Shown: positions 21,801 through 29,297 of the stretch, piece after piece
How positions within the stretch are numbered: position 1 is the stretch's first letter
Layout of the letters: every line of letters begins with the position of its first letter
NCBI GenBank assembly: GCA_032718475.1
Contig: JAUCBJ010001676.1
Location: 1-45,242, forward strand
Direction of reading: 5' to 3'
From: Nemertoderma westbladi
Taxonomy: Eukaryota; Xenacoelomorpha; Nemertodermatida; Nemertodermatidae
DNA length: 45,242 nt
The notes under the pieces: generated by a model
What the model was told of the DNA's origin: nothing
Database searches by the model: none
The model's input: only the letters and a program-made list of their open reading frames with translations
Made by a program: the position numbers and the translations under genes

Positions 21801-23960
21801 TTGATTTAACTATAACCCCAGTAGCGGGTTACTTAACTGGTGAGTTGATTTAACTATAACCCCAGTAGCGGGTTACTTAACTGGTGAGTTGATTTAACTA
21901 TAACCCCAGTAGCGGGTTACTTAACTGGTGAGTTGATTTAACTATAACCCCAGTAGCGGGTTACTTAACTGGTGAGTTGATTTAACTATAACCCCAGTAG
22001 CGGGTTACTTAACTGGTGAGTTGATTTAACTATAACCCAGTAGCGGGTTACTTAACTGGTGAGTTGATTTAACTATAACCCCAGTAGCGGGTTACTTAAC
22101 TGGTGAGTTGATTTAACTATAACCCCAGTAGCGGGTTACTTAACTGGTGAGTTGATTTAACTATAACCCCAGTAGCGGGTTACTTAACTGGTGAGTTGAT
22201 TTAACTATAACCCCAGTAGCGGGTTACTTAACTGGTGAGTTGATTTAACTATAACCCCAGTAGCGGGTTACTTAACTGGTGAGTTGATTTAACTATAACC
22301 CAGTAGCGGGTTACTTAACTGGTGAGTTGATTTAACTATAACCCCAGTAGCGGGTTACTTAACTGGTGAGTTGATTTAACTATAACCCCAGTAGCGGGTT
22401 ACTTAACTGGTGAGTTGATTTAACTATAACCCCAGTAGCGGGTTACTTAACTGGTGAGTTGATTTAACTATAACCCCAGTAGCGGGTTACTTAACTGGTG
22501 AGTTGATTTAACTATAACCCCAGTAGCGGGTTACTTAACTGGTGAGTTGATTTAACTATAACCCAGTAGCGGGTTACTTAACTGGTGAGTTGATTTAACT
22601 ATAACCCAGTAGCGGGTTACTTAACTGGTGAGTTGATTTAACTATAACCCCAGTAGCGGGTTACTTAACTGGTGAGTTGATTTAACTATAACCCCAGTAG
22701 CGGGTTACTTAACTGGTGAGTTGATTTAACTATAACCCCAGTAGCGGGTTACTTAACTGGTGAGTTGATTTAACTATAACCCCAGTAGCGGGTTACTTAA
22801 CTGGTGAGTTGATTTAACTATAACCCAGTAGCGGGTTACTTAACTGGTGAGTTGATTTAACTATAACCCAGTAGCGGGTTACTTAACTGGTGAGTTGATT
22901 TAACTATAACCCCAGTAGCGGGTTACTTAACTGGTGAGTTGATTTAACTATAACCCCAGTAGCGGGTTACTTAACTGGTGAGTTGATTTAACTATAACCC
23001 CAGTAGCGGGTTACTTAACTGGTGAGTTGATTTAACTATAACCCAGTAGCGGGTTACTTAACTGGTGAGTTGATTTAACTATAACCCAGTAGCGGGTTAC
23101 TTAACTGGTGAGTTGATTTAACTATAACCCCAGTAGCGGGTTACTTAACTGGTGAGTTGATTTAACTATAACCCCAGTAGCGGGTTACTTAACTGGTGAG
23201 TTGATTTAACTATTTAACCCCAGTAGCGGGTTACTTAACTGGTGAGTTGATTTAACTATAACCCCAGTAGCGGGTTACTTAACTGGTGAGTTGATTTAAC
23301 TATAACCCCAGTAGCGGGTTACTTAACTGGTGAGTTGATTTAACTATAACCCCAGTAGCGGGTAACTTAAATGGTGAGTTGATTTAACTATAACCCCAGT
23401 AGCGGGTTACTTAACTGGTGAGTTGATTTAACTATAACCCAGTAGCGGGTTACTTAACTGGTGAGTTGATTTAACTATAACCCAGTAGCGGGTTACTTAA
23501 CTGGTGAGTTGATTTAACTATAACCCCAGTAGCGGGTTACTTAACTGGTGAGTTGATTTAACTATAACCCCAGTAGTGGGTTACTTAACTGGTGAGTTGA
23601 TTTAACTATAACCCAGTAGCGGGTTACTTAACTGGTGAGTTGATTTAACTATAACACAGTAGCGGGTTTCTTAACTGGTGAGTTGATTTAACTATAACCC
23701 CAGTAGCGGGTTACTTAACTGGTGAGTTGATTTAACTATAGATATTATTATTGAGCGATGTCTATCTAAAAGCGAACCACATAGTGAACCCGTTCTGACA
23801 ACCTCCCTTCCATAACAGTTTAAATTTTAACGTATTAATATTTTTTTCGCTGTGTTTAGGTCCGGGTGTCGCCGGATATCTAACCCAAGGAACCACACAC
23901 GGGACCCGCAATGCCCCACCACCAATAGCCGACCAAGATGGGGGTTTTACTAACAGCTGA
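653..23960 (+). CDS. DNAJC13: DnaJ homologue subfamily C member 13 (RME-8), C-terminal part, 9 exons
   Basis: RME-8/DNAJC13 is a large endosomal J-domain co-chaperone that recruits Hsc70 and works with sorting nexins and the WASH complex in retromer-dependent recycling. Nine exons with GT-AG introns give 523 codons plus TGA; the family is about 2,240 residues long, so this is the last quarter. The J domain and N-terminal part lie upstream of the window. The exons match the family in order: AEYL, the block with NTKIIKE then [107 protein letters not shown] and the conserved [14 protein letters not shown] tail. ARM/HEAT-like helical repeats fill most of it. No stop or frameshift interrupts it, so it looks functional despite about 20 kb of repeat-filled introns. 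Confidence 0.95.
884..1254 (+). other. Intron between first and second exons
   Basis: This is 371 bp of AT-rich intron with donor GTAAGT and acceptor CATTACAG. I see no repeat array or gene in it. Confidence 0.8.
1255..1429 (+). CDS. DNAJC13: DNAJC13-like exon
   Basis: This exon runs from [11 protein letters not shown] to [12 protein letters not shown]. It starts in phase 0 and ends in phase 1 with AAAG|GTTAGC. The family has the matching block ending in a TKIIKEA-type sequence. The next exon completes the glycine codon. Confidence 0.9.
1449..1695 (+). repeat. 35-bp minisatellite carrying the 3' splice site
   Basis: Seven copies with a 35-bp period (one 34) fill the intron 1430-1680. Each contains CCGTTGCTAG|G or a close variant; the AG dinucleotides end at 1471, 1505, 1540, 1575, 1610, 1645 and 1680. 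Each unit comprises the exon start GTGCTCTAAYTTAC, a pyrimidine tract TTTGTTTACCCCCGTTG and the acceptor CTAG. The CTAAC/CTAAT in the exon start resembles a branch point and lies about 26 nt before the next AG. Only the last AG (1680) gives the right frame. From any earlier AG the next unit's own TAG is read in frame as a stop. Confidence 0.93.
1681..1881 (+). CDS. DNAJC13: DNAJC13-like exon whose start is the last copy of the 35-bp array
   Basis: It encodes [12 protein letters not shown] through [15 protein letters not shown] to VVHMFEG, one of the most conserved parts of the family. The first glycine codon is split with the previous exon (AAAG plus GT). The donor is GAAG|GTGAGT. The first 14 nt are the exon-derived part of the 35-bp repeat unit. 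Confidence 0.95.
2001..2075 (-). mobile_element. tRNA-like sequence, probable SINE head or tRNA relic
   Basis: Read on the - strand it shows an A-box-like TAGCTGAATGGTTAGAGC, an anticodon-loop-like CTTCCAA (TCC, glycine) and a B-box-like GTTCGATCCC with correct tRNA spacing. The acceptor arms do not pair (GAGCCGA has no TCGGCTC partner), and one side of the anticodon stem is degenerate. It is therefore a tRNA-derived repeat or relic in the intron 1882-2333, not a working tRNA gene. Confidence 0.6.
2334..2424 (+). CDS. DNAJC13: DNAJC13-like exon
   Basis: It encodes (G)[17 protein letters not shown] to MKQSFC plus two bases of the next lysine codon. The acceptor is ATTTTAG and the donor GCAA|GTTAGT (phase 2). 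HENPELIW is a family signature. The intron that follows is 5.8 kb and mostly one tandem array. Confidence 0.88.
2607..7947. repeat. 48/27-bp composite minisatellite array
   Basis: About 5.3 kb is built from two related modules. A 48-bp module contains CTATCCATGCCCCTGTAATG. A 27-bp module begins GTCCATCCCTTTCTCTG. Both end in CTGTAACGTTTTT. They mix as A, AB and AAB, and a shorter form (CCCCTAATG, 2 bp less) also occurs. Shared rare variants show that multi-unit blocks were copied: CTATCTATGCCACTG near 4437, 6090, 7278 and 7750, and CTATCCTGGCCCC near 5648 and 6390. Both module lengths are multiples of three, so long open frames run on both strands; they are artefacts. The array lies wholly in the intron and does not include a splice site. 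Confidence 0.95.
8222..8429 (+). CDS. DNAJC13: DNAJC13-like exon whose end is the first copy of the 62-bp array
   Basis: It encodes (K)[20 protein letters not shown], then [20 protein letters not shown] and [14 protein letters not shown] to SSYQNPQ. The acceptor is TTTCCCAG and the donor CACAG|GTAAGT, a near-perfect U1 match. The last 39 nt, from GGAAATATTAG, are the exonic part of the 62-bp unit. Failing to splice here gives VSGTWKY and then TAG at 8451-8453. Confidence 0.95.
8391..17840 (+). repeat. 62-bp minisatellite carrying the 5' splice site, about 150 copies
   Basis: The array is 9.45 kb long with a 62-bp unit. Each unit contains 39 bp of exon end (GGAAATATTAG to CCCACAG), the donor and a short intron piece ending GGGACCT. 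Many copies keep CAG|GTAAGT or TAG|GTAAGT. By eye about half have AGGGAAGT, which destroys the GT, and a few have AGGTTAGT or CAAGTAAGT. Rare variants recur in separate places, such as a roughly 30-bp deletion joining TTCAA to ATGGGACC near 13361, 13829 and 14741, and TTCAACGCAGTT near 10138, 15510 and 16551. These show copying of multi-unit blocks. The array ends abruptly inside a unit at about 17840. Confidence 0.96.
18030..18209 (+). CDS. DNAJC13: DNAJC13-like exon
   Basis: It has 60 codons in phase 0, from [17 protein letters not shown] through [18 protein letters not shown] to VIHQISTNG. The acceptor is TTACTAG and the donor TGGG|GTGAGT. It follows the 9.6-kb intron that holds the 62-bp array. 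Confidence 0.93.
18374..18842 (+). mobile_element. 5'-truncated non-LTR retrotransposon (LINE) 3' end
   Basis: The frame 18374-18604 encodes [17 protein letters not shown], then LVLWQPHG and, further on, [18 protein letters not shown], ending [13 protein letters not shown] before a stop. This is the pattern seen at the C-terminus of many endonuclease/reverse-transcriptase polyproteins (an R-x-x-GH motif, then L-W-P, then DTGL and R-x-W). Only the tail is present, as expected of a 5'-truncated LINE insertion. It lies in sense orientation in the intron 18210-19134. The remaining sequence to about 18842 is probably its 3' UTR; I see no clear poly-A tail. Confidence 0.6.
19135..19419 (+). CDS. 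DNAJC13: DNAJC13-like exon
   Basis: It has 95 codons in phase 0, from [20 protein letters not shown] through [11 protein letters not shown] and [11 protein letters not shown] to ESEKYGEQ. The acceptor is TCATATAG and the donor GCAG|GTTTGT. This ARM-like region and its KYGEQ ending match the family just before the conserved tail. Confidence 0.95.
19487..19972. mobile_element. Foldback/MITE-like element with about 105-bp inverted arms
   Basis: The left arm (about 19487-19592) and right arm (about 19869-19972) are reverse complements with a few mismatches. The shared core includes CACACGTGGCTTAAATCAA and ACGTCTTTTGACAC. The 275-bp centre has no reading frame. Long terminal inverted repeats with a non-coding centre fit a non-autonomous DNA transposon. 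I could not settle the exact ends or a target-site duplication. It sits in the intron 19420-20425. Confidence 0.7.
20098..20211. repeat. 57-bp tandem duplication with internal hairpin
   Basis: Two nearly perfect copies of a 57-bp unit begin ACTCAAACCCGCCATTTCGA. Each carries GTGTTTTT followed by AAAAACAC, able to form a small stem-loop. It lies in the intron 19420-20425, outside the foldback element. Confidence 0.8.
20426..20525 (+). CDS. DNAJC13: DNAJC13-like penultimate exon whose end is the first copy of the 44-bp array
   Basis: It encodes [25 protein letters not shown] and TPVAGYLT plus one base. The acceptor is TGTTTTAG and the donor ACTG|GTGAGT (phase 1). The 24 nt from 20502 are the exonic part of the 44-bp repeat. 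Reading into the intron adds GELI and then TAA at 20537-20539. Confidence 0.95.
20502..23740 (+). repeat. 44-bp minisatellite carrying the 5' splice site, about 75 copies
   Basis: The array is 3.24 kb long with a 44-bp unit, or 42 bp where two C are missing. Each unit has 24 bp of exon end (CCCCAGTAGC to TTAACTG), the donor GTGAGT and the intron piece TGATTTAACTATAA. Unlike the 62-bp array, nearly every copy keeps ACTG|GTGAGT intact. The exon copy has GTAGCTGG, while almost all array copies have GTAGCGGG (another CTGG copy lies near 20688). The run of nearly identical copies points to recent expansion or homogenisation. Confidence 0.96.
23860..23960 (+). CDS. DNAJC13: DNAJC13-like terminal exon
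   Basis: It encodes (G)[18 protein letters not shown], then [14 protein letters not shown] and TGA at 23958-23960. The acceptor is GTGTTTAG. The proline-rich, poorly folded end after the second AGYLT matches the family. A poly-A signal follows 80 bp later. Confidence 0.95.
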
Positions 23961-24038
23961 TAGTATTTATTACCTTAGAGAGTTGGGTGTCTGTCTCTTA
24001 CAATCGCGAATTTATTATGTAACTCGAATTTATATGCA

Positions 24039-24044
24039 AATAAA
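24039..24044 (+). terminator. Polyadenylation signal of the DNAJC13-like gene
   Basis: AATAAA lies 79 bp after the TGA, followed by a T-rich stretch. It is the first canonical signal in the 3' UTR, and cleavage is expected near 24060. Confidence 0.65.
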
Positions 24045-24060
24045 ATCTCTCTACTTCACT

Positions 24061-27000
24061 GGCTCTACTTCTCAAACACATATTTTATATATCAACTGAT
24101 TTATTTTTAGTAACTTGATTAATAAATTAACGTCTAAAATCAACGAGTAATTTGACTTGTTTTTTAGTAATCGATTTTTTGTTTTTCATTATAATTTTTT
24201 CATTATTATACAATATTATCAGTGAATGTCCAACTTTTACCAGTTTTGATTCCTAAAAGAATGTTATAATTTAACACAGTCTCCTCATATAAAACATTGT
24301 TGATTTGTGTTGCCTCTCTATTAGCTGGTCTAATACGCATCGACAGCCTCTTCTCCCAGCCTATATGGTCTGGCATTTACCTAATCAAATCAAATCCATT
24401 CATTGTTCGAGTGTTTATGTACAGTATAGGACCTACTGATATTATAAACAACAGCAGGAAATTATTTGAATATGTCGAAGATGGAAATTATTGAGTGGAA
24501 ATGGATCGCCTTTAGGTTTTTCCCACAGAATATCAGGTTTACGAAACTGATAAATTTGGCTGGAACGGGAGGTTTGGCATCTCAGAGTCACATATTTCAT
24601 ATTTTATTCGGTTGTTGAACTAACAGTATCATTAGTTTTTTTTATTATTATTTTATTTGATTAAATAATTAATTTACGCCTATCAAACACACCAATTAAA
24701 TTATTAAGGACTATTTGCCTCTCTTTAGATTAATTATTATTCCTGATATTTGTGGCTTCCTGATTGATAATGTAATCCGTGAATTATTTAAATAATTATG
24801 TGTAACGCCACATCACCACCCTTACCGCACCAAACTATACAGTATTATTAATAAATTAATGTTGTTATTAATAATAATAACTAAACTCTTGCTGTTTCTT
24901 TAGTTTCATTAAGTGCCCTCTAGAAAAAGGATGATTCGCACTTCCGTAATTAGAATAAAGTAAATGTAAGTCTTTTGCTACATTTAGGTAATAAAATTAA
25001 ATGATTAGCTTTAATAATTTGTTAGCAATCTCTTTATTTATTTCATTATATTTCATTCCTGAATCCGTTATAACCTTATAGGGTAGAACATATTATTTAC
25101 CTTAATAGCGATATAATGTAGACTTTACAGCTATTCGCGAATACTTTACAGTTAAACTGAAACTTGTAATTGATGTTCCGCTGTCATGTTTATTTTTCAC
25201 AGATCCTTGTCCTTATAATTTCCCCCTACCGACAGTTCAGGAGAGTGGCGTGGGTATCCTCTATCTGTCTCGTTATAGATAGTCAGCTGTTTAAGGGCAG
25301 GCGTTGTTGATAAATATTTATATAAATACTAGCTACGACCAATTAGCATACTGTACTGCGCTAAAATTTGCAATAACTTCTGACCCGGTGGGTGAAATTT
25401 GTTATTATAAGATGCAAAAACGTTTTCTATTTTGATTTTATATCAGAAATCGTTTCGTATCGTTACAATTTTGGAATAAATCTCGTGCATACTTGTTGCA
25501 AAGTACTTTACAGTGTTATGATTCTCGTTAACTTTTTTTTCACTCACTCACTACGTTTGTTCGTTTGACTCAACCGCTCGGGTCAATCAGCGTACTGTAA
25601 AGTCTTAGTTTATACGCAATGTATTTATATTGATTACTTTGGCTTCGTGTTATAATTCTAATGAATGTTTACCTGGTGCGATTAACTACGCTTCCTCGGG
25701 CTGCCAGATAATAATTGTTTGGTCGGAGCTACGCGTAGCTAAATATTATTATTAAGATTTGTGCTATTTTTCATAACTAATGCAAGTGTTATTAGATTAA
25801 TTACAATAATAATAATAATTTCAGTTGTATTGTATTATTTGTTTGTGTATGAAGTTGAATTATTTCGTTAATTTCTAAAATTTAATTTGGTTAATATATT
25901 TTGCAGTTTATATTTAGAAATTAGTGACTATTTTAATTAATTGGGTCTATAATTTTTTCTTAACTAATTGAACTTGGCTGCCGCATGACAATGTATAGTT
26001 CTCTCAGAATAGACCATGCCTCACGCAGCTATAGTGTAAGTGATTGGGGGCTGAGTGGTTATCTGAATCAATGGGTCTTTATTTCACTGATAGTCACTAT
26101 ATGACTAAGGTAATGGGTAGTATTTGTTACTAAAGAGTTATTTGAAAAACAGCCTCTTACATTAACGCCATTTTTCCATCAGGCCCCGTATGTTTATGAG
26201 GTATGAGGCTTGATTATAACAAACACAGTTTGCGAAACTCATTCAATTTATTTGTTCTTTAAAAGTTATGTAACTATTAGTCTCTCTAAGGGATCCTTGG
26301 GCAATCCTTCTCAACCTCTTCGGTAGAAAGTGATGAAAAACACTTAATGGGAACACTTAATAAAGGCCTAGGCCTAGGTTATAACCCCCTTTGCTCAAAT
26401 TTTGAAATTGTTGTTTCTTTATTTCGTCCAGAGCAGAATTTAATGAGGATTACAAATCTGAAAACCGCTTAGTGAGACCTGCTTTAGTTCTCGAGTTATA
26501 ACTGTTTTTACGTATGTCGGCCGACAAACAGACTAGATTCCCCCAAACATTAAAACTGACATCGGAAATGGAATCAGTGACCCCGAAAACCCCCGTAATA
26601 AAAGTTTTAGCTCGTTGGTGTGCATCCTTCGTACCAGAAATAATTAACCAACCAGAACACGGACAGTCACTTTTGGCGGGACGGTTTAAACTTTGAAGGG
26701 CATTTTCTCGGAATGACATTTTTCCTTTTTCTAATTTTCTACTCCTCCGTCATTTTTCAACCAATTTTCTTAGTTTTTGGCTCATTCGAACGAGCTTTGG
26801 AAGCTCTTTAAAAGTTATCGTAGGAATTTTGATAAATTTTACCATTTTGTGTAATTAGCCAATTTTAATTAAAAATATGGTAATTAATTAATTAATTAAT
26901 TCAAATAAAATAGGCTAATTAAAGATTATATTAGATAACTTTTGTAGAATCGATGACGCTAAGTCTAAAAAAGTTGGTTTCATGAAATTTGGACCAAGAT

Positions 27001-27109
27001 TGAGGGACTAGTAGCAATTTTAGTGAAATCTTTAATTCCACCGCCAGCCGCTAGGGGGAGGCTATTGTATTGTATTGTATTGTATTACCACAAAACTTAA
27101 TAACAGTTG
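24061..27109. other. AT-rich intergenic spacer
   Basis: About 3 kb of AT-rich DNA with no recognisable gene. Small features are an (AATT)n stretch near 26880-26900, a short (TATTG)n at 27066-27087, and the unexplained two-strand open stretch at 26450-26719. Other short open frames (for example 24297-24494) show no family resemblance. Confidence 0.7.
26450..26719 (-). other. Unexplained 270-bp stretch open on both strands
   Basis: An ATG-started frame of 89 codons on the - strand contains SGWLIISGTKDAHQRAKTF and VWGNLVCLSADIRKNSYNSR. The opposite strand is open for 60 codons over the same span. Its base composition is less AT-rich than its surroundings, which suggests an inserted piece. I do not recognise the family. 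It may be a repeat fragment rather than a gene. Confidence 0.35.
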
Positions 27110-27478
27110 AAGTACCGGCAAATACCGGACCAATAAAAATTGAACCTTTTTATGATATAGTTAAAAGCATTTTCCGAGACAAAGTCCAGGATTTGCCGAC
27201 CAGGTCGAACAATGATATCTGGAGTTCTTCCTAATCTTATTAGCCCAGCAAATCCGACATTGCTTTTGCGGATTTATATACAAATACAATAAGTAGCCCT
27301 TTGTATCACATAGAAAGAATATAATGATACCGAAACGGGCGCGTTATATTCGAATAAATTGTTTGAAATGAAGCACCCCTTGATCAATAGGAGAGACTCA
27401 TCGAGAGAGAGTTCTTGCTCGGGAATGTAGATTCCACAGATTTTATGGAGTTCTTCAATGAAGTCAGTCAGTCTCGAC
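27110..27478 (-). pseudogene. piggyBac-family transposase fragment
   Basis: On the - strand the frame from 27480 encodes LTDFIEELHKICG followed by YIPEQELSLDESLLLIKGC. This is the piggyBac block around the first catalytic aspartate (D-E-S-L, then K-G). After a frameshift near 27370 the pattern continues in another frame as RARFGIIIFFLCD, which matches the R-FGIK-LC stretch of the DDE_Tnp_1_7 domain. Further on, TPDIIVRPGRQILDF is too weak to be sure. Both the N-terminal part and the rest of the catalytic domain are missing. It is a dead fragment whose upstream edge meets the uridylyltransferase fragment. Confidence 0.65.
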
Positions 27479-27795
27479 ATTGTCGTCGAGTACTACCCGA
27501 CGGCCCGACTCGAGCTATTCGGCTCGTCCGTAAACGGCTTCGGATTCTGGCACTCGGACCTCGACATATGCATGACGATGTCGGACATTCCGGACGCCTC
27601 GGAGGTCCACCAAGAAGCCGTTATCGCCAACTGCCAACCTCGGGAAACAAATGCGGAATCTCCGGGAGGAGTTTGCTAACGTCTCCCCGATAACCTCCGC
27701 TAAGGTTCCCATCGTTATGTTCCTCCATCTCCCCTCCGACTCGAGGGCGATATCAGTCTCTAGTCTCTACAACATTCAGATATCGGACGAAGTTT
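27458..27795 (+). pseudogene. Terminal uridylyltransferase (TUT4/7-like) catalytic-domain fragment, frameshifted
   Basis: The frame 27458-27640 encodes YYPTARLELFGSSVNGFGF then WHSDLDICMTM. This is the nucleotidyltransferase GS motif and D-x-D pair of TUT4/TUT7 (ZCCHC11/ZCCHC6) enzymes, which add uridines to RNA. The frame then changes; NLREEFANVSPITSAKVPIV and LYNIQ continue the same domain in the frame of 27651. A 7-bp direct duplication (GTCTCTA twice, 27757-27770) and an earlier shift break the conserved GDISLYN block. No flanking exons or central domain are visible. It is a captured or residual gene fragment, not a gene. Confidence 0.75.
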
Positions 27796-27798
27796 CAC

Positions 27799-28469
27799 TA
27801 GGTCATAGAGCACTTCCACGCACTTTCATATGACCTAACAGTTAGGTCATAGAGCACTTCCACGCACTTTCACATGACCTAACAGTTAGGTCATAGAGCA
27901 CTTCCACGCACTTTCATATAACCTAACAGTTAGGTCATAGAGCACTTCCACACACTTTCATAAGACCTAACAGTTAGGTCATAGAGCACTTCCACGCACT
28001 TTCATATGACCTAACAGTTAGGTCATAGAGCACTTCCACGCACTTTCATATTACCTAACAGTTAGGTCATAGAGCACTTCCACGCACTTTCATATTACCT
28101 AACAGTTAGGTCATAGAGCACTTCCACGCACTTTCATATGACCTAACAGTTAGGTCATAGAGCACTTCCACGCACTTTCATATGACCTAACAGTTACGTC
28201 ATAGAGCACTTCCACGCACTTTCATATGACCTAACAGTTAGGTCATAGAGCACTTCCACGCACTTTCATATGACCTAACAGTTAGGTCATAGAGCACTTC
28301 CACGCACTTTCATATGACCTAACAGTTAGGTCATAGAGCACTTCCACGCACTTTCATATGACCTAACAGTTAGGTCATAGAGCACTTCCACGCACTTTCA
28401 TATGACCTAACAGTTAGGTCATAGAGCACTTCCACGCACTTTCATATGACCTAACAGTTAGGTCATAGG
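27799..28469. repeat. 44-bp minisatellite of phased palindromes, about 15 copies
   Basis: About 15 copies of a 44-bp unit lie here. Each unit begins GTTAGGTCATA and ends TATGACCTAAC plus A, so it is a hairpin with 11-bp arms and a 21-nt loop (GAGCACTTCCAC then GCACTTTCA). At each unit junction the same arms face each other across one base, making an almost perfect 23-bp palindrome every 44 bp. Point variants fall mostly in the right arm (TATTACC, TATAACC, TAAGACC). The array starts exactly where similarity to the uridylyltransferase ends. Confidence 0.9.
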
Positions 28470-28540
28470 CGTCAAGGGGTTAAGCAAGTCAAAAGTCGTA
28501 TATGTTTAAAGATGTTATATTATTCTGTGGTATTTTAGGT

Positions 28541-28789
28541 ATCAAAAGCAAAGCAAAAAGCAAACAGTCAGCCGAAGCCGGAGGCGACCCGAAGGCTCCT
28601 CTTTCGATAGCTGCTACCCGAGAGGGTAGGGGTGGTCGCTACTCCTATCCCAAGATTTGCTCCCAGTTATTTAACTGGTACTCATTTTATCGACCCCAGT
28701 GGATGAAAGGCTGAGTGGACCCTGGCGGGCTGAATCTACAACCAATAGATTGCAGGCCCGGCGCTCAACCAACTGAGCTACCCCGCCTA
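28541..28789 (-). mobile_element. tRNA-derived SINE
   Basis: Read on the - strand it begins GGCGGGGTAGCTCAGTTGG, an A box in a tRNA head. It continues with CCGGGCCTGCAATC and then a core containing TCAGCCTTTCATCC and GGTCGATAAAATGAGTACC. It ends in a T-rich tail of GCTTT-type repeats. That core is shared by SINEs of many marine invertebrates. Length (about 250 bp) and order (tRNA head, conserved core, simple tail) fit a full-length SINE. I could not find clear target-site duplications. Confidence 0.8.
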
Positions 28790-28874
28790 CCCTCTTGAAA
28801 ATTAGTTACATTTCGTATTTAGCCGCCTTTCCCGTGTTATCTAACTGCAGTTAGGTGCAGCACATTTAAATTAG

Positions 28875-28995
28875 GAGTCCGGACAATTGCGACCCGGTCA
28901 ATTGCGATCCGGTCAATTTTTTCTAAAATCATGGTTCGCAATTATCCAGGTCGCAATTATCCAGGTCGCAATTGTCCAGGTCGCAATTGTCCTAA
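28875..28995. mobile_element. Short MITE-like inverted-repeat element
   Basis: GGACAATTGCGACC at 28881-28894 is the exact reverse complement of GGTCGCAATTGTCC at 28979-28992. Between them the same motif repeats in direct and inverted form (CAATTGCGATCCGG; CGCAATTATCCAGG twice; CGCAATTGTCCAGG). With TTAGGA/TCCTAA just outside, it looks like a very small non-autonomous DNA transposon with multiplied subterminal motifs. Confidence 0.6.
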
Positions 28996-29297
28996 CATCA
29001 TTAAATTAATAATTGTACTAATCCATGTATTATAGATAACCTACAACCTATTTCATTTAACTTGCCAAATTATTATCATATTATTGTATAATGATTATTA
29101 TTTCCATGGATTCATTTTATGTGCCAAACGCCAAAGATTTGTCGGTTTATAACGGGTCGGTTCGAAACAAACAATGGGAATTTATCTATCAAACACATTT
29201 GGTTCAAAAGGGCAATATATTTTAATTGTCATTTATTGATAGTAAATAGGCGAAAATATTGTTTATAAATCACTTTCCTGAAGTTTCACCAACCAAC

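Noticed and set aside
24297-24494. Short ORF in the intergenic spacer
   Set aside because: It is 65 codons, AT-rich, with no recognisable motif, and fits chance expectation.
25121-25604. GACTTTACAG and CTGTAAAGTC inverted pair about 480 bp apart, suggesting a MITE
   Set aside because: Only about 10 bp match, and other copies of ACTTTACAG nearby make a chance pair likely. No target duplication was found.
27799-28469. Possible telomere-like repeat because of TTAGG inside the units
   Set aside because: TTAGG occurs once per 44 bp within a palindromic unit and is not tandem.
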